The notes under the pieces: generated by a model
Database searches by the model: none
Told to the model about the DNA's origin: nothing
The model's input: only the letters and a program-made list of their open reading frames with translations
Part shown: positions 10,901 to 19,088 of the stretch, piece by piece
Position numbering within the stretch: position 1 is the stretch's first letter
How the letters are laid out: each line of letters starts with the position of its first letter
IMG/VR virus record: IMGVR_UViG_3300017917_002358
Span: 1 to 54,250 of that record
Length of the DNA: 54,250 bases
Reading direction: 5' to 3' (one strand)
From: a virus
Position numbers and translations under genes: made by a program

Positions 10901-13900
10901 CGTATTGAGCCCAGGAATTTCCAGTTGGTATAGGTAATTTAGTTAGCAGAGAGTAATATGGTTGTTGTGTGATGGTTAAGGTAGTTTGTTGCAGATTGGC
11001 TGCAAAATTAACAGTTGATCCAGACAACGTATACTCAAGTCCTGGTATAAAAGTCTTTGTAGGATCACTGATTACAAGGCTATTGGCATCGTTATCTGTG
11101 GGAGTAAAGTTAAGAGTAACTGAACTAACTGCTGCATTACTTACATTTCCAATTGGGAACACACTGGTTACAGCAAGATTGCCCGAACTTAATATACTGA
11201 TATTAGCAAGAATGGTTGTATTGCCTGATGTTACATTCCCATCGCTGCCAACTGTAGCAGTAACAAAATTAGTTAAACTATCTACAACAATTTCTCTATT
11301 AGATACCACCGATATTACACTTGTACGTGCACCAGTATTAGCCTGAATGATAACATCGGTTGGATTTACTGAAATATTTCCCGATAGATACAGCGTTGTC
11401 TTGTTTTTAATTGATACAGTTTGTTGTTGGAAAGGTATAAATCGTTTTAATCCATACGCATAAACTGTGTTATTTCCCGGAGCCCCTACATATAACCACT
11501 CACCGTCTCGATTAAATGTAAGGCTATATCCAAATTGATCTCCTGCAACATTACCTTGAAGAATCTGAGCAGGGACAAATATCTGAGAATTTATTGCCTT
11601 GTGGTATACATACACTAACCCATTGCCGCTAAAACTATTAGGAGCGCCGACAGCCATTCTAACAGTTTCTGCACCGTCGGTTGCAAGATCAACGGTATGT
11701 CCAAAAGATCTAACATTGGCATTTACTGCAGGCAATGCATACCCTTCTTTATAAAGTCCTTGAAAATCTTTTAACCATGTTGTGACCCGACCTACATTGC
11801 TGCTGTACCCGGGAGAACCTGCAACGATAATAAGCCCATCGCTGGACATCTTAACCGATGTACCAAATTGATCAATATTTGAATACTGGGTGGAATTTTT
11901 AATAATTTCTTGATCCAACGACCATGGATGTTGTTTTTCGTAAACCTTCCATGTACCGCTAGGTTGCGTTCCAAACGGTTGTCCTTGCACTTCCGTTGTT
12001 TCTGCATCATCGTCAATCCAAATCTTATCCCCAACTTTCCAACCATTGGGGGGATTTGTCAGACCGTAGACACGAGAGTCCTCCATATAACGGAAACGCA
12101 TACTGTCTAAACGAAGCAAAATACCATCGCCGTCTTTGCTGATTAAATCAGTCACATCACCAGAATATTTCACTAATAATCTGTTTGAATCAACGATCTG
12201 AAAAACCTGATAGAACCCATCAAATTCTGTTATAAAGTCTTTGACTAAAAACACGTTGTTAATTTCTAATTCATGAGGAGTTTTAGTTGTAAATGTGATA
12301 AATCCATTAAGACTGTTGGTTACTTGAACAATATGATTATTAGTTTCGGTAACTCGATATACATTCCATTGTTGACTAAAATCTTTGGCTACCCAGATTA
12401 GGTATCCCGACCCCATGTCTGCAATTTTGCCATCTAAGTCTGAATAATTGGCTAAATCAAAAATTTGTGTGTCAACGTCATCAATGTTGACATAACCTGC
12501 AACAGGTATATCATTATCGTAATTACTGATAGATGTTCTGTTGAGAGCAACATTTGCACTGTATTCGCCGTAAGATTTATACAGTTGTCTAGAATTAAAA
12601 ATATCTATTCCGTTGGCTAGATTAATATCTGCATCGTCTACAAATCTAGCCACGCTAGGATTAATACCAAAGGTTTTTTCGTCTAGAGGTATTTCAACAA
12701 ACGGATTGCTTACTAGAGCACCGTACTCCCCTACACGAACTGCCCATTCTTCATACATGCTAATAGAACTAGTTAAATTATTAATATTCGCACTAGTGAA
12801 TGCGTCAACTGCATTTTTACTGCCCTTTTGTGCAATATAGCCTTTGTAAAATTCAATTTGAGTAGTTTCAGTTAGCCCCAGGTCTGCCATATACTGGCGT
12901 TTTTTAAATCCGATCAGTGCATGACTGTATGCCACTTGATCCTTGTTTCTAATTTTTGCATAACTGTCATAGTATGATTGGCTTTCTACGGCTATGGTAC
13001 TGAAGTTAGGCAATAGTCCTTTTTGAATTTGATCTGCTGATAGAATCTGCCAGTTTTGCCATTGGAAGTTTGGATTTGCAGGAGTGTCTTTTAAAGCCGT
13101 ATAATATTGTTTTTTATACTGTACAAGATCTCCCTTAAGATAGTCTTGTCCCTGATTCCATTCATCCACTTGACCCGAGTTGTAGACAAACCCCGCGGGG
13201 CTTAGACTTCCGTCCCAATCGGCGGTGCGTTGTCCTATAACCTTAAGTCGGTATTGTCGATTACCAGATTCAGGTTGGTAGATCACATCATTAAAAACAG
13301 TTACATTGTCAAAAATTAACGTGTGTTCATACTGAACTAAATTAATTTCTACATATCCAATAACACTTGCTGCGTCATCAATAGTAAGTTTAAAATCTGA
13401 TGGGGTTCTATAGACTGTGTACTTGTTGTTCTTGATGAGGTTAAAGTTTTGATCTAACACTCTGCTTCCGTACTGACTGTCTGAAATCCCTTGAGTTACA
13501 GCGCCAATTGAGATTGCATTTAGGGTATTTGATACTGGGCTTACAACCAGTATACTACCAGGCTTCCACCCCTGCTGAGACCAATAGAGAAACTCTCGAA
13601 CACTTAATTTCCAATCTTTGACCTGATTCAGTTGTGGGTCAATATCGTCAAAGGTAAAACCCTGAGCAATTAGCCAGCGTTCGTAACTGACAAGGAAATC
13701 TGATACCTGCTGTTGAGTGTTAAATTCGTATCCATACGGTACATTGATTTTTAAATTTTGATAATCATTATAAACTGCAGCACTGCTGTTTAATACTGTA
13801 ATTTTTGAAGAGTTATTGTTTACTACACTGGGTATTATGGTGAAGAAACTATTAAAAAGATCGTAACCTCGTACACTATAACCATTGGTTGTTTTTTCAA

Positions 13901-16900
13901 TTATAACAGCACTATAGGTTATCTTATCAACAACTACAGGATTGTCATTTAAATAAATCTTATAGTTTTCGTTGGGTATTAGAATACTGTTGTTAGTGCT
14001 AGTTGGGCTAACTTGTTCTGCTAGAATTTCTAGATAATTTTGATCAGTAAAACCACTTACCTTGTAGGTTAGATTTACCTGAAAATTCTTTAATAGATTA
14101 ATCAAATAATTTGATGGATTAATTCCCTGATTTATCAGATAATCAGCAACCCAATTTAGATAACCCGCTCCTCTGTATATGCTACCAGCATCAGTATTAC
14201 CATTGAAATTTATAGCCGACTGTGTTAGGTGACCATTGGTACTGGTTAGAAGATACTGTTGTGAATCTGCTGTCTTAATAGGATTTAGACTAGTATAGGT
14301 ATAATTATCAATTAAACTACCAAAGTATTCTGCTGGTCTAGCCAGAGCCAGAGCCTGCTGAACAGCAAACGGAAAATCACTACTAGTACGCCAGGCAAAT
14401 TCCACAGGGCCCTGTTGACCCACGCTCCACGCACTGGCTGTTTTTTTACTGTTAAATACCTTGCAAAGTATTTGTGCAGGGGGAATTAAATTACCGTTTT
14501 CATCGACTGGAATATATTTGCTCAACCCAGGACGAGCATAGGTTAAGTCAACGCCCTGACGATAACCGTAACGAATATATCCGCTTTCCAAATCTTGCCA
14601 TAGCAGTGAGTTGCCGCCGGTATAAGGTTCAGGACCATAAAATCCTTCCCACCAATCTGGTTTAGCAGAAAAACCCAGACATTCCCACGGTGTCAGATGA
14701 GGACGATATGTGTCATAAAAATATTGGTAGCAGGCGCGCCAACTTCCCGGCAGTAAAGAACCATCAACCTTGTCTTGACTTGAACTATAGTTCCACGTAA
14801 ATGGATCGTTGGCTAGGAACGTTTCGTTTGTTGAATAATCTAATTTATTGTTTCCAACCCAATTTAAGAAACTTGTACTTACGATTTGATTAAACTCTAA
14901 TAGAGAATAATCACCTTCTCTGAATCTTCCAGGAACCAATGAGAAAATATCAGAGAAGGTATTAGTTTCTGCTAGTTTAATGTTATTATAGATACGCTTT
15001 TCTAATTCAAGTAAAAATTCATCTCGGTAGTCATTAAATGTTGGAGTGATGCTGCCGTCGTGACCTCGAATAACATAAGTTGGAGTTCTATAGGTGTTAT
15101 CATAGAATCTTTGGGGCACAAATGCAGGCCAAAGTCCAAGTTTACTGGGAGTTTCTGGTATAAAATTAGCATCAGTGTTGCTGTATTCAACTATCTTTAG
15201 TATGTCCCCAACTTCCAGTGATATCTTAAAATCAACACTTGGTGTTTCTCTATTAAATGTATAATCTTGGTCTTTTATAAGTTGTTGATCATTTAAATAA
15301 ATTAATACTGCCTTGTTGCTCAATTGGCGATCGTTAAATATTTCAGTAATTTCATAGTTAGTTTTTAGTGGATCAAAAACTTCAAATCCGTCAATATTGC
15401 CAATTTGTCCAACAGTATTCTTTAAGGGACCATATGGTACCATGTCTGAATAATACCATGGGAAGGTTTTATTTTTAACTTGATTAATTTTGTTTAATAT
15501 CAGATCTACACTGCTGATTGGATCATTAGCATTGATGCCTGGTAAACTCAGCGACAGTTCTAAAAATTTATTTTTGAATTTGGTATATTCTTGCTGTGCA
15601 AATCTAATAGAATTAATAAAGTTTGCTTGCTTGTCAATTAAAAATAAACTGGCATAAGGTACTGGGGCACTGTGTTGTAAAATAGTTCCCCCTTGTTGTT
15701 TGATATCAATATCACGCAGGTTACTCTGTGCTAGAATATTGCCTTCAACAATAGTACTATTTTGAGACAACGCCACTAAGTGGTTTCGAAGTTGTCCCAG
15801 AGTCAATGTTGTAATATCTATATTTTGAGCATTTAGATCTAGATTTTGTGGGATTTGGAAGAATCCCATTTTGCTGATTTCTGAACTGTATACCAATATA
15901 TCAATTTGATCGTTGACAGTTAACTGAGAATTAATGGTAATTGTTTTGTTTGAAATAGACCACTCGGTGGGAGATAGATAATTAAAGTTTTGAAAAATCT
16001 TAAGATAAGGGATAGTTCTCTCACCGGTATTTGGAGTAACATCTATGGTAAAGACATTACTAGTACCGTCGTAAACAAAACTTATAAGTTGATACTGGTG
16101 ACTGGGTTCAGCCACAGTCAACCACATGTTTTTTGGAACCAGCGTACTTGTATCTAAGAATTTTTGTAAATATCCTAGATCAATTTTTTGTGTAATTATA
16201 CTATCCCCAACATCATTTAGATAAGAGAATGTATCGCTATTAAAGAAATTTTGGAAATTAATATCACCTTGGGTGGCAAAATTTTTATAACTTAAATAGA
16301 AGTTATAGACAGCAGCACCGGTAGAATCATAAATTGGAGCAACTGGTCCTCTCGACAACACAGGATCTGCAACACCGCTGGTAGCACGCAAATATCCAAA
16401 TATTTGCGTTCCTTTGAATGTGCTGCGAGAATAGTTACTAAAACTCTTGTCAGTTTTATCAAAAACGTCAAATAATGGCGGTTGTTGAAGATATGATTTT
16501 TCTTGTCCTAGGTGCCATATGACTCCATCAAACCAAAAAACACCGCCTCTATAGAGACCAGATTTAATCACAATATTCTCGTTGGCCTTGACATCCCCGT
16601 CTGCAGCCAAAGAAAGTTCTATATAATATGGACCGGTTGGTTGTCCAAACGTATCGACATCATATTGAACTAACAATAGATCATAAACTTTATTTGCTAC
16701 CAAAGGATCTTTGTCATGAGCAAATATTATTCTAAGACCGTCTGGATAAACAGGATTACCATCTGAATCAATAATTTCTACGCCGCAGATTGTAGTAAAG
16801 GTTTTTCCTTGGAATTCTTCAAAAGCATAATGAATTGTGGTATCTAAAATATCTATGGGTTTGAGTCCTTTGCGCCCATAATTAAACAGTTGATAATCGG

Positions 16901-19070
16901 CTTCAAATTGAACGATAGGACGTTGTGCTCTGGCGCCGTTGTCAAAGTTTGCCTGAGTACTGTTATAGGTTGCAGTTGCAGTTATTACATCAGCGTGGAA
17001 CCAGCGATTGGTTCTAGACCAACCATTACGATCTTTACTGGCACGATTGATGGTAATATAATCTGGAAGATATTCACCAGGATAATTAGTAGCAATTTCG
17101 TCAAGGTATCTTTCTGGAGTTACTAACTCGTCAACTGGAACCAATTGAATTCCACCACCGATGTCGCCCACCTGTTCTACATAAAATTGTCGATTTTGAT
17201 ACTCAACTGGGGTAACATCATCCCCAAACTGTACTTTAAGACCCGAAGTAAACTCAACACCATTTGGGCTAGTGTAGTTTTGTTGTCCTATGATATCTGT
17301 TTCAACATCGATGCTCCACCCTACATACTCAACAATCTTAACAGGAGTATAGATGTCTCCTCTGATGCCATCTTGTATCCATAATTGATCTAAAGTTGCA
17401 GTAATCAATGGGGTTTGTTTGAAGAACCCATCATAGTCTTTGTAGTATTCTTTATTGGCATTTTCTATACCGTATTTGACATAGACTTTTTCGTCCGCGG
17501 CTACAGCCTGTTGATGAACTAGTCTAAGAAGTGGATCACCAAAAGACACATTTAAAACTTTACTGCCTATGGGGATAACTGTATAACTACCAGTAACTGA
17601 CATCACTCCTGTTGCACTGGTTAATGCAAACTCGCTTCCACCAGCAGTGGCGCTGATGGTCATGGTATTTGGTCCTAGTATTTCTTTAACATAATAGGTA
17701 GTGCCAGCAACAATATCTCCTATAGCAGTGCCGGCAAAGACCACAGGCATGTCTACTTCAAATCCAACGGTCGAACTCACTGTTAAAATATTAGTACCGC
17801 TGGTTGTAGTTGATAATGAAGTTACTGCATCTGCTTGGCGAACAGTAAATTCTCTTCCATCCCAAGTGATAGTGGGTACCCAAACATAATCCTGTCCAAC
17901 TTCTGCATCATACAAAAGACCGGTGTCAATCGAACGAACAACAGCGCCATTGTCTATAGTATCTACAGTTAAACGGGTTCCAGCAGTAAGATTGCCGGTT
18001 AATGTTTGATCCAACTTGACTTTTTGGCCAAGATCTACGTATACTATTTTCCATACACCAAATCTTTGAGACTCTGGTATGACTTCGCCAGCATTGTATC
18101 CGGGTATGATATCCCCGTCTTTATCGTAGACCACAGGATTAGTCCACGCAGTTTCACCGAGATTATTCCAAGCATCAGTTACAAGGAAAACAGTATATTT
18201 CCCGTTTAACTGCCCAGTAATGCCAGCATACTGTGGATATTTTGCAAGAAATTGACTTAGAGTTTTATTTGCAAGTTCACTATATGGTATAGGCGTAGCA
18301 TAATCTACGTTAAACACCGTTGCCATATTTATAAAACGATCTTGTGCATTGTTTTGGGGAACACGGAAGGTAATGGTGCCTTGATCAGTTCCGTTGTTGG
18401 TTACTCCTAAAATCGAGCGAGAACTTATGGTAGGCGTAGCATTGATTGAACCGTCTGTGCCTATTTCAGTCTGGATCCAGAAGGGAGCGCCAGGTTGGTC
18501 TACTACAAATTCGTAAACACCGCCGCGTGCTAGAATAATACTATTATCTGTTACTCCGTTATTTTTAAAAATATATCGTCCGTTGGTAGTGTCTCTGGTT
18601 ACTGTATAAGTAATTCTCAGATCCAATCCGCTGGTTGTTACTTCTACCGGATCTGGTCCATTAGGTAACCAGTAGTACTGACCAAAATTTATCAACTTGT
18701 CAAAACTTATTTTTGGATCAAAACTATAGTATTCTTGCTCAAACAGGCGACTGTGGTCTTTGATATTACCACCGTAATAGGCAATTTGATCTAAAAGGTC
18801 TTGGTAGTCAGCAAAAAAGGTTGTTTGTCTTTGGTCATTTTGAACCACTACACTAGGTTCAAGTTGATAATTCTGGCGAGTTTTGTTTTTTTCAATGACG
18901 TAACTATCACCCACAGTGAATGTTGGGGCAAACTTACGACCAATGTATCCATATAAAGTTTCTAAATTAGGATCAGTGGTCAATTGATCCATTGTGGCCG
19001 CTAGAAACTTTTTATTGGTGTCTGTTTGAAATATTGCAGGTAAAAAATTATATGTTTTTCTTGTCGCCAT
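4917..19070 (-). CDS. Giant 4717-aa tail/baseplate structural protein with FG-GAP propeller
   Basis: One uninterrupted frame of 4717 codons, roughly 0.5 MDa. The start ATG (19070) lies 18 bases after the gp6 stop. Residues 1-150 form a charged, aromatic-rich domain (NFLPAIFQTDTNKKFL, FDKLINFGQYYWLPNG). Residues about 175-270 look cupredoxin-like (GGVYEFVVDQPGAPFWIQT, GTDQGTITFRVPQ) without obvious copper ligands. Residues about 2390-3200 hold seven FG-GAP-type repeats near 2400, 2455, 2509, 2721, 2857, 3075 and 3165 (for example QFGYSLTFNRDGEWLYVGAPG). The last 1000 residues are Asn/Val/Thr-rich and share modules with the 48133-49086 protein. In T4 the genes after gp6 encode gp7-gp12; this protein may do part of their work at the baseplate rim. 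That role is inference; structural status is likely from position and composition. Confidence 0.8.
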   Translation of the reverse strand: MATRKTYNFLPAIFQTDTNKKFLAATMDQLTTDPNLETLYGYIGRKFAPTFTVGDSYVIEKNKTRQNYQLEPSVVVQNDQRQTTFFADYQDLLDQIAYYGGNIKDHSRLFEQEYYSFDPKISFDKLINFGQYYWLPNGPDPVEVTTSGLDLRITYTVTRDTTNGRYIFKNNGVTDNSIILARGGVYEFVVDQPGAPFWIQTEIGTDGSINATPTISSRSILGVTNNGTDQGTITFRVPQNNAQDRFINMATVFNVDYATPIPYSELANKTLSQFLAKYPQYAGITGQLNGKYTVFLVTDAWNNLGETAWTNPVVYDKDGDIIPGYNAGEVIPESQRFGVWKIVYVDLGQKVKLDQTLTGNLTAGTRLTVDTIDNGAVVRSIDTGLLYDAEVGQDYVWVPTITWDGREFTVRQADAVTSLSTTTSGTNILTVSSTVGFEVDMPVVFAGTAIGDIVAGTTYYVKEILGPNTMTISATAGGSEFALTSATGVMSVTGSYTVIPIGSKVLNVSFGDPLLRLVHQQAVAADEKVYVKYGIENANKEYYKDYDGFFKQTPLITATLDQLWIQDGIRGDIYTPVKIVEYVGWSIDVETDIIGQQNYTSPNGVEFTSGLKVQFGDDVTPVEYQNRQFYVEQVGDIGGGIQLVPVDELVTPERYLDEIATNYPGEYLPDYITINRASKDRNGWSRTNRWFHADVITATATYNSTQANFDNGARAQRPIVQFEADYQLFNYGRKGLKPIDILDTTIHYAFEEFQGKTFTTICGVEIIDSDGNPVYPDGLRIIFAHDKDPLVANKVYDLLLVQYDVDTFGQPTGPYYIELSLAADGDVKANENIVIKSGLYRGGVFWFDGVIWHLGQEKSYLQQPPLFDVFDKTDKSFSNYSRSTFKGTQIFGYLRATSGVADPVLSRGPVAPIYDSTGAAVYNFYLSYKNFATQGDINFQNFFNSDTFSYLNDVGDSIITQKIDLGYLQKFLDTSTLVPKNMWLTVAEPSHQYQLISFVYDGTSNVFTIDVTPNTGERTIPYLKIFQNFNYLSPTEWSISNKTITINSQLTVNDQIDILVYSSEISKMGFFQIPQNLDLNAQNIDITTLTLGQLRNHLVALSQNSTIVEGNILAQSNLRDIDIKQQGGTILQHSAPVPYASLFLIDKQANFINSIRFAQQEYTKFKNKFLELSLSLPGINANDPISSVDLILNKINQVKNKTFPWYYSDMVPYGPLKNTVGQIGNIDGFEVFDPLKTNYEITEIFNDRQLSNKAVLIYLNDQQLIKDQDYTFNRETPSVDFKISLEVGDILKIVEYSNTDANFIPETPSKLGLWPAFVPQRFYDNTYRTPTYVIRGHDGSITPTFNDYRDEFLLELEKRIYNNIKLAETNTFSDIFSLVPGRFREGDYSLLEFNQIVSTSFLNWVGNNKLDYSTNETFLANDPFTWNYSSSQDKVDGSLLPGSWRACYQYFYDTYRPHLTPWECLGFSAKPDWWEGFYGPEPYTGGNSLLWQDLESGYIRYGYRQGVDLTYARPGLSKYIPVDENGNLIPPAQILCKVFNSKKTASAWSVGQQGPVEFAWRTSSDFPFAVQQALALARPAEYFGSLIDNYTYTSLNPIKTADSQQYLLTSTNGHLTQSAINFNGNTDAGSIYRGAGYLNWVADYLINQGINPSNYLINLLKNFQVNLTYKVSGFTDQNYLEILAEQVSPTSTNNSILIPNENYKIYLNDNPVVVDKITYSAVIIEKTTNGYSVRGYDLFNSFFTIIPSVVNNNSSKITVLNSSAAVYNDYQNLKINVPYGYEFNTQQQVSDFLVSYERWLIAQGFTFDDIDPQLNQVKDWKLSVREFLYWSQQGWKPGSILVVSPVSNTLNAISIGAVTQGISDSQYGSRVLDQNFNLIKNNKYTVYRTPSDFKLTIDDAASVIGYVEINLVQYEHTLIFDNVTVFNDVIYQPESGNRQYRLKVIGQRTADWDGSLSPAGFVYNSGQVDEWNQGQDYLKGDLVQYKKQYYTALKDTPANPNFQWQNWQILSADQIQKGLLPNFSTIAVESQSYYDSYAKIRNKDQVAYSHALIGFKKRQYMADLGLTETTQIEFYKGYIAQKGSKNAVDAFTSANINNLTSSISMYEEWAVRVGEYGALVSNPFVEIPLDEKTFGINPSVARFVDDADINLANGIDIFNSRQLYKSYGEYSANVALNRTSISNYDNDIPVAGYVNIDDVDTQIFDLANYSDLDGKIADMGSGYLIWVAKDFSQQWNVYRVTETNNHIVQVTNSLNGFITFTTKTPHELEINNVFLVKDFITEFDGFYQVFQIVDSNRLLVKYSGDVTDLISKDGDGILLRLDSMRFRYMEDSRVYGLTNPPNGWKVGDKIWIDDDAETTEVQGQPFGTQPSGTWKVYEKQHPWSLDQEIIKNSTQYSNIDQFGTSVKMSSDGLIIVAGSPGYSSNVGRVTTWLKDFQGLYKEGYALPAVNANVRSFGHTVDLATDGAETVRMAVGAPNSFSGNGLVYVYHKAINSQIFVPAQILQGNVAGDQFGYSLTFNRDGEWLYVGAPGNNTVYAYGLKRFIPFQQQTVSIKNKTTLYLSGNISVNPTDVIIQANTGARTSVISVVSNREIVVDSLTNFVTATVGSDGNVTSGNTTILANISILSSGNLAVTSVFPIGNVSNAAVSSVTLNFTPTDNDANSLVISDPTKTFIPGLEYTLSGSTVNFAANLQQTTLTITQQPYYSLLTKLPIPTGNSWAQYGYALSSSFDGAQLAVGAPGDTVQDLDGVLQPGAGAVYVFDRVIEAFNTVTDAAPGTGGQDYQTENPISNVYKVTIDGIEVDDYQIVGTNTVRFVNPPAIGQVIYVEVNQFNLLERIIGVDSLEGGLAAIQANAAFGTSLTICSNNCAIYIGAPYYDNGTQYNSGAVWKFHNRGRLYGTDTGYVKNPTFKPIDTIRLNNFEVRVSLSLSGVVNVNAGDWITQPSTGANVQVLESATVTYRIKTSKYQNSNVFVTGANIAINGSWLSPNVYVQSTNLDNFVQDINESGILGVTASNQNGYLQIDSDVKVAKDQLRILSGNTSIGSSGILSEAGTIVFAFMQIIINPFGLPGEYFGNKVKLASNAYMLVIGSARGTTRELTNFDIDSTVNGTVFDDDTTIFTDDIVGSGSVYIYELYDDPRNEVEHPGRYAFAQQLIPDNLVSGDQFGYAIDIENRYVTVSALTTDTASGNGAIYVFSNPSNTRGWKLIRYQEPRVDIDSISRGFLYDGQTNLIKENLQFIDPAKGRILGPAEQEISFKTEYDPAVYNRGNNPAANINQNLYWGDFQLGKVWWNLSKVRYIDYEQDTLIYRSLHWGELFAGSSIEICEWISSIYLPSQYVDNVNDGSPLYPDDSAYVEQTQVDAATGIITTVYYYWVTNKTTVDPNNETRKLPTNSIADFIANPKNQGIPYAALIRSNAMAFYNIAEYLSADNTIMHLDHQLVINTDLIHSEYELIQKGNPNVVIPSNIVNKLVDSLSGIDRHGSPVPDPNLSPANRYGISIRPRQSMFIDRLAALNELIQYVNSVFAANPIVEQFNISGLNAAEPEPNFKAGEYDLRVETEAELYYIDTTDLDPGYLVLVGFDTTQSGLWVLYQLTNEKTWQVSRVQSYKASLYWYYIDWYAQGYSASTRPDFSVGTTADAIKLNATPGTIIYIQNATGNNTWQLVEVDVGGTLKVIGIQEGTIQINSNLANYADTGLGFGNQDFDSNRYDQNPNIEIRNMIGTVYSTIFTNTLQGEFGNLFFIMINYLLNEQNYVDWLFKSSFIGITHKLRTLSQFPSYTVDNQTYYQNYIEEVKPYRTKIREYLLNYTGNDMFGGDITDFDLPAYYDTSLNYPIFRSPSGENPYTRQDQNTWQNWPYNQWYDHRSLQVYRIEIGHAGANYGIPPTVTITSSNGFGSGATAVAIVDGNTGAISNIRVTNSGIGYTSTPIVTINGSSDSPASGYAVMYNPQVRNFSSKLKFDRIKYNSNVKVWSANTTYIKTEFDANGRVISGDIITRTYQDGNATIRASYFVNANVTTGNAFLIENYTLCPSSYFDNANDRIVGYYEPTTAMPAIDLINTPITLVNSAVNTDTIYVFNSQSMVKNMYINGNGVEAGYITEIVGNVTVMVNGRGHFLGNLSTGISSIENINNMSGLNIGEYVSGQGVPFEARILSINYTTNSINLSDTITANVSFANISFGGIPIKASKVSLSANVTLSTDSTVYGRFDSLEQLIPGVSYPYAVTRSTNFKVTPLFGRSYDLAPFDPVQYSTDGIALLSTSIYDQALYSLYANLALGTAPEDIITDGGQFIDTYHSRAPEELVPGIMFDTLDLRVFTTVSVGEVANISLGYRIFENMMDEPSYLRIGLANSSPLSRTLLESDSYIHVANAAVFTPPDPIRARPGVVFINGERITFYRNYRQELTPWVSGVGYAADRILSYAGNNYISTNTLSGTVFDTLLQYQINLLGNLTAVVGSYVTQIGSNVNAVIVSANVTNSNVVVVQYLTQPTQFDLGGGNLRINGELVRPANVVVTATSYGGNIIQVNNTNGLYVGMYANVGFNANAQVIAIYANANVVMNSANVITLDGTAISFGDTGTGDTTSTGIGVRPVKEFGNLRMLDDVDVLTQLRRGTQGTSTYPVIPVFTQVVDAGAEQIIPGTSYGNLIQYANVFYNSGAMPPPLDGQGMQNSTTTAALFLRVSPSAIDQLPGTNQALTDEDAINTLTTEDDNEIYTEGL

Positions 19071-19088
19071 TCTAGTTACACTCTTTTA

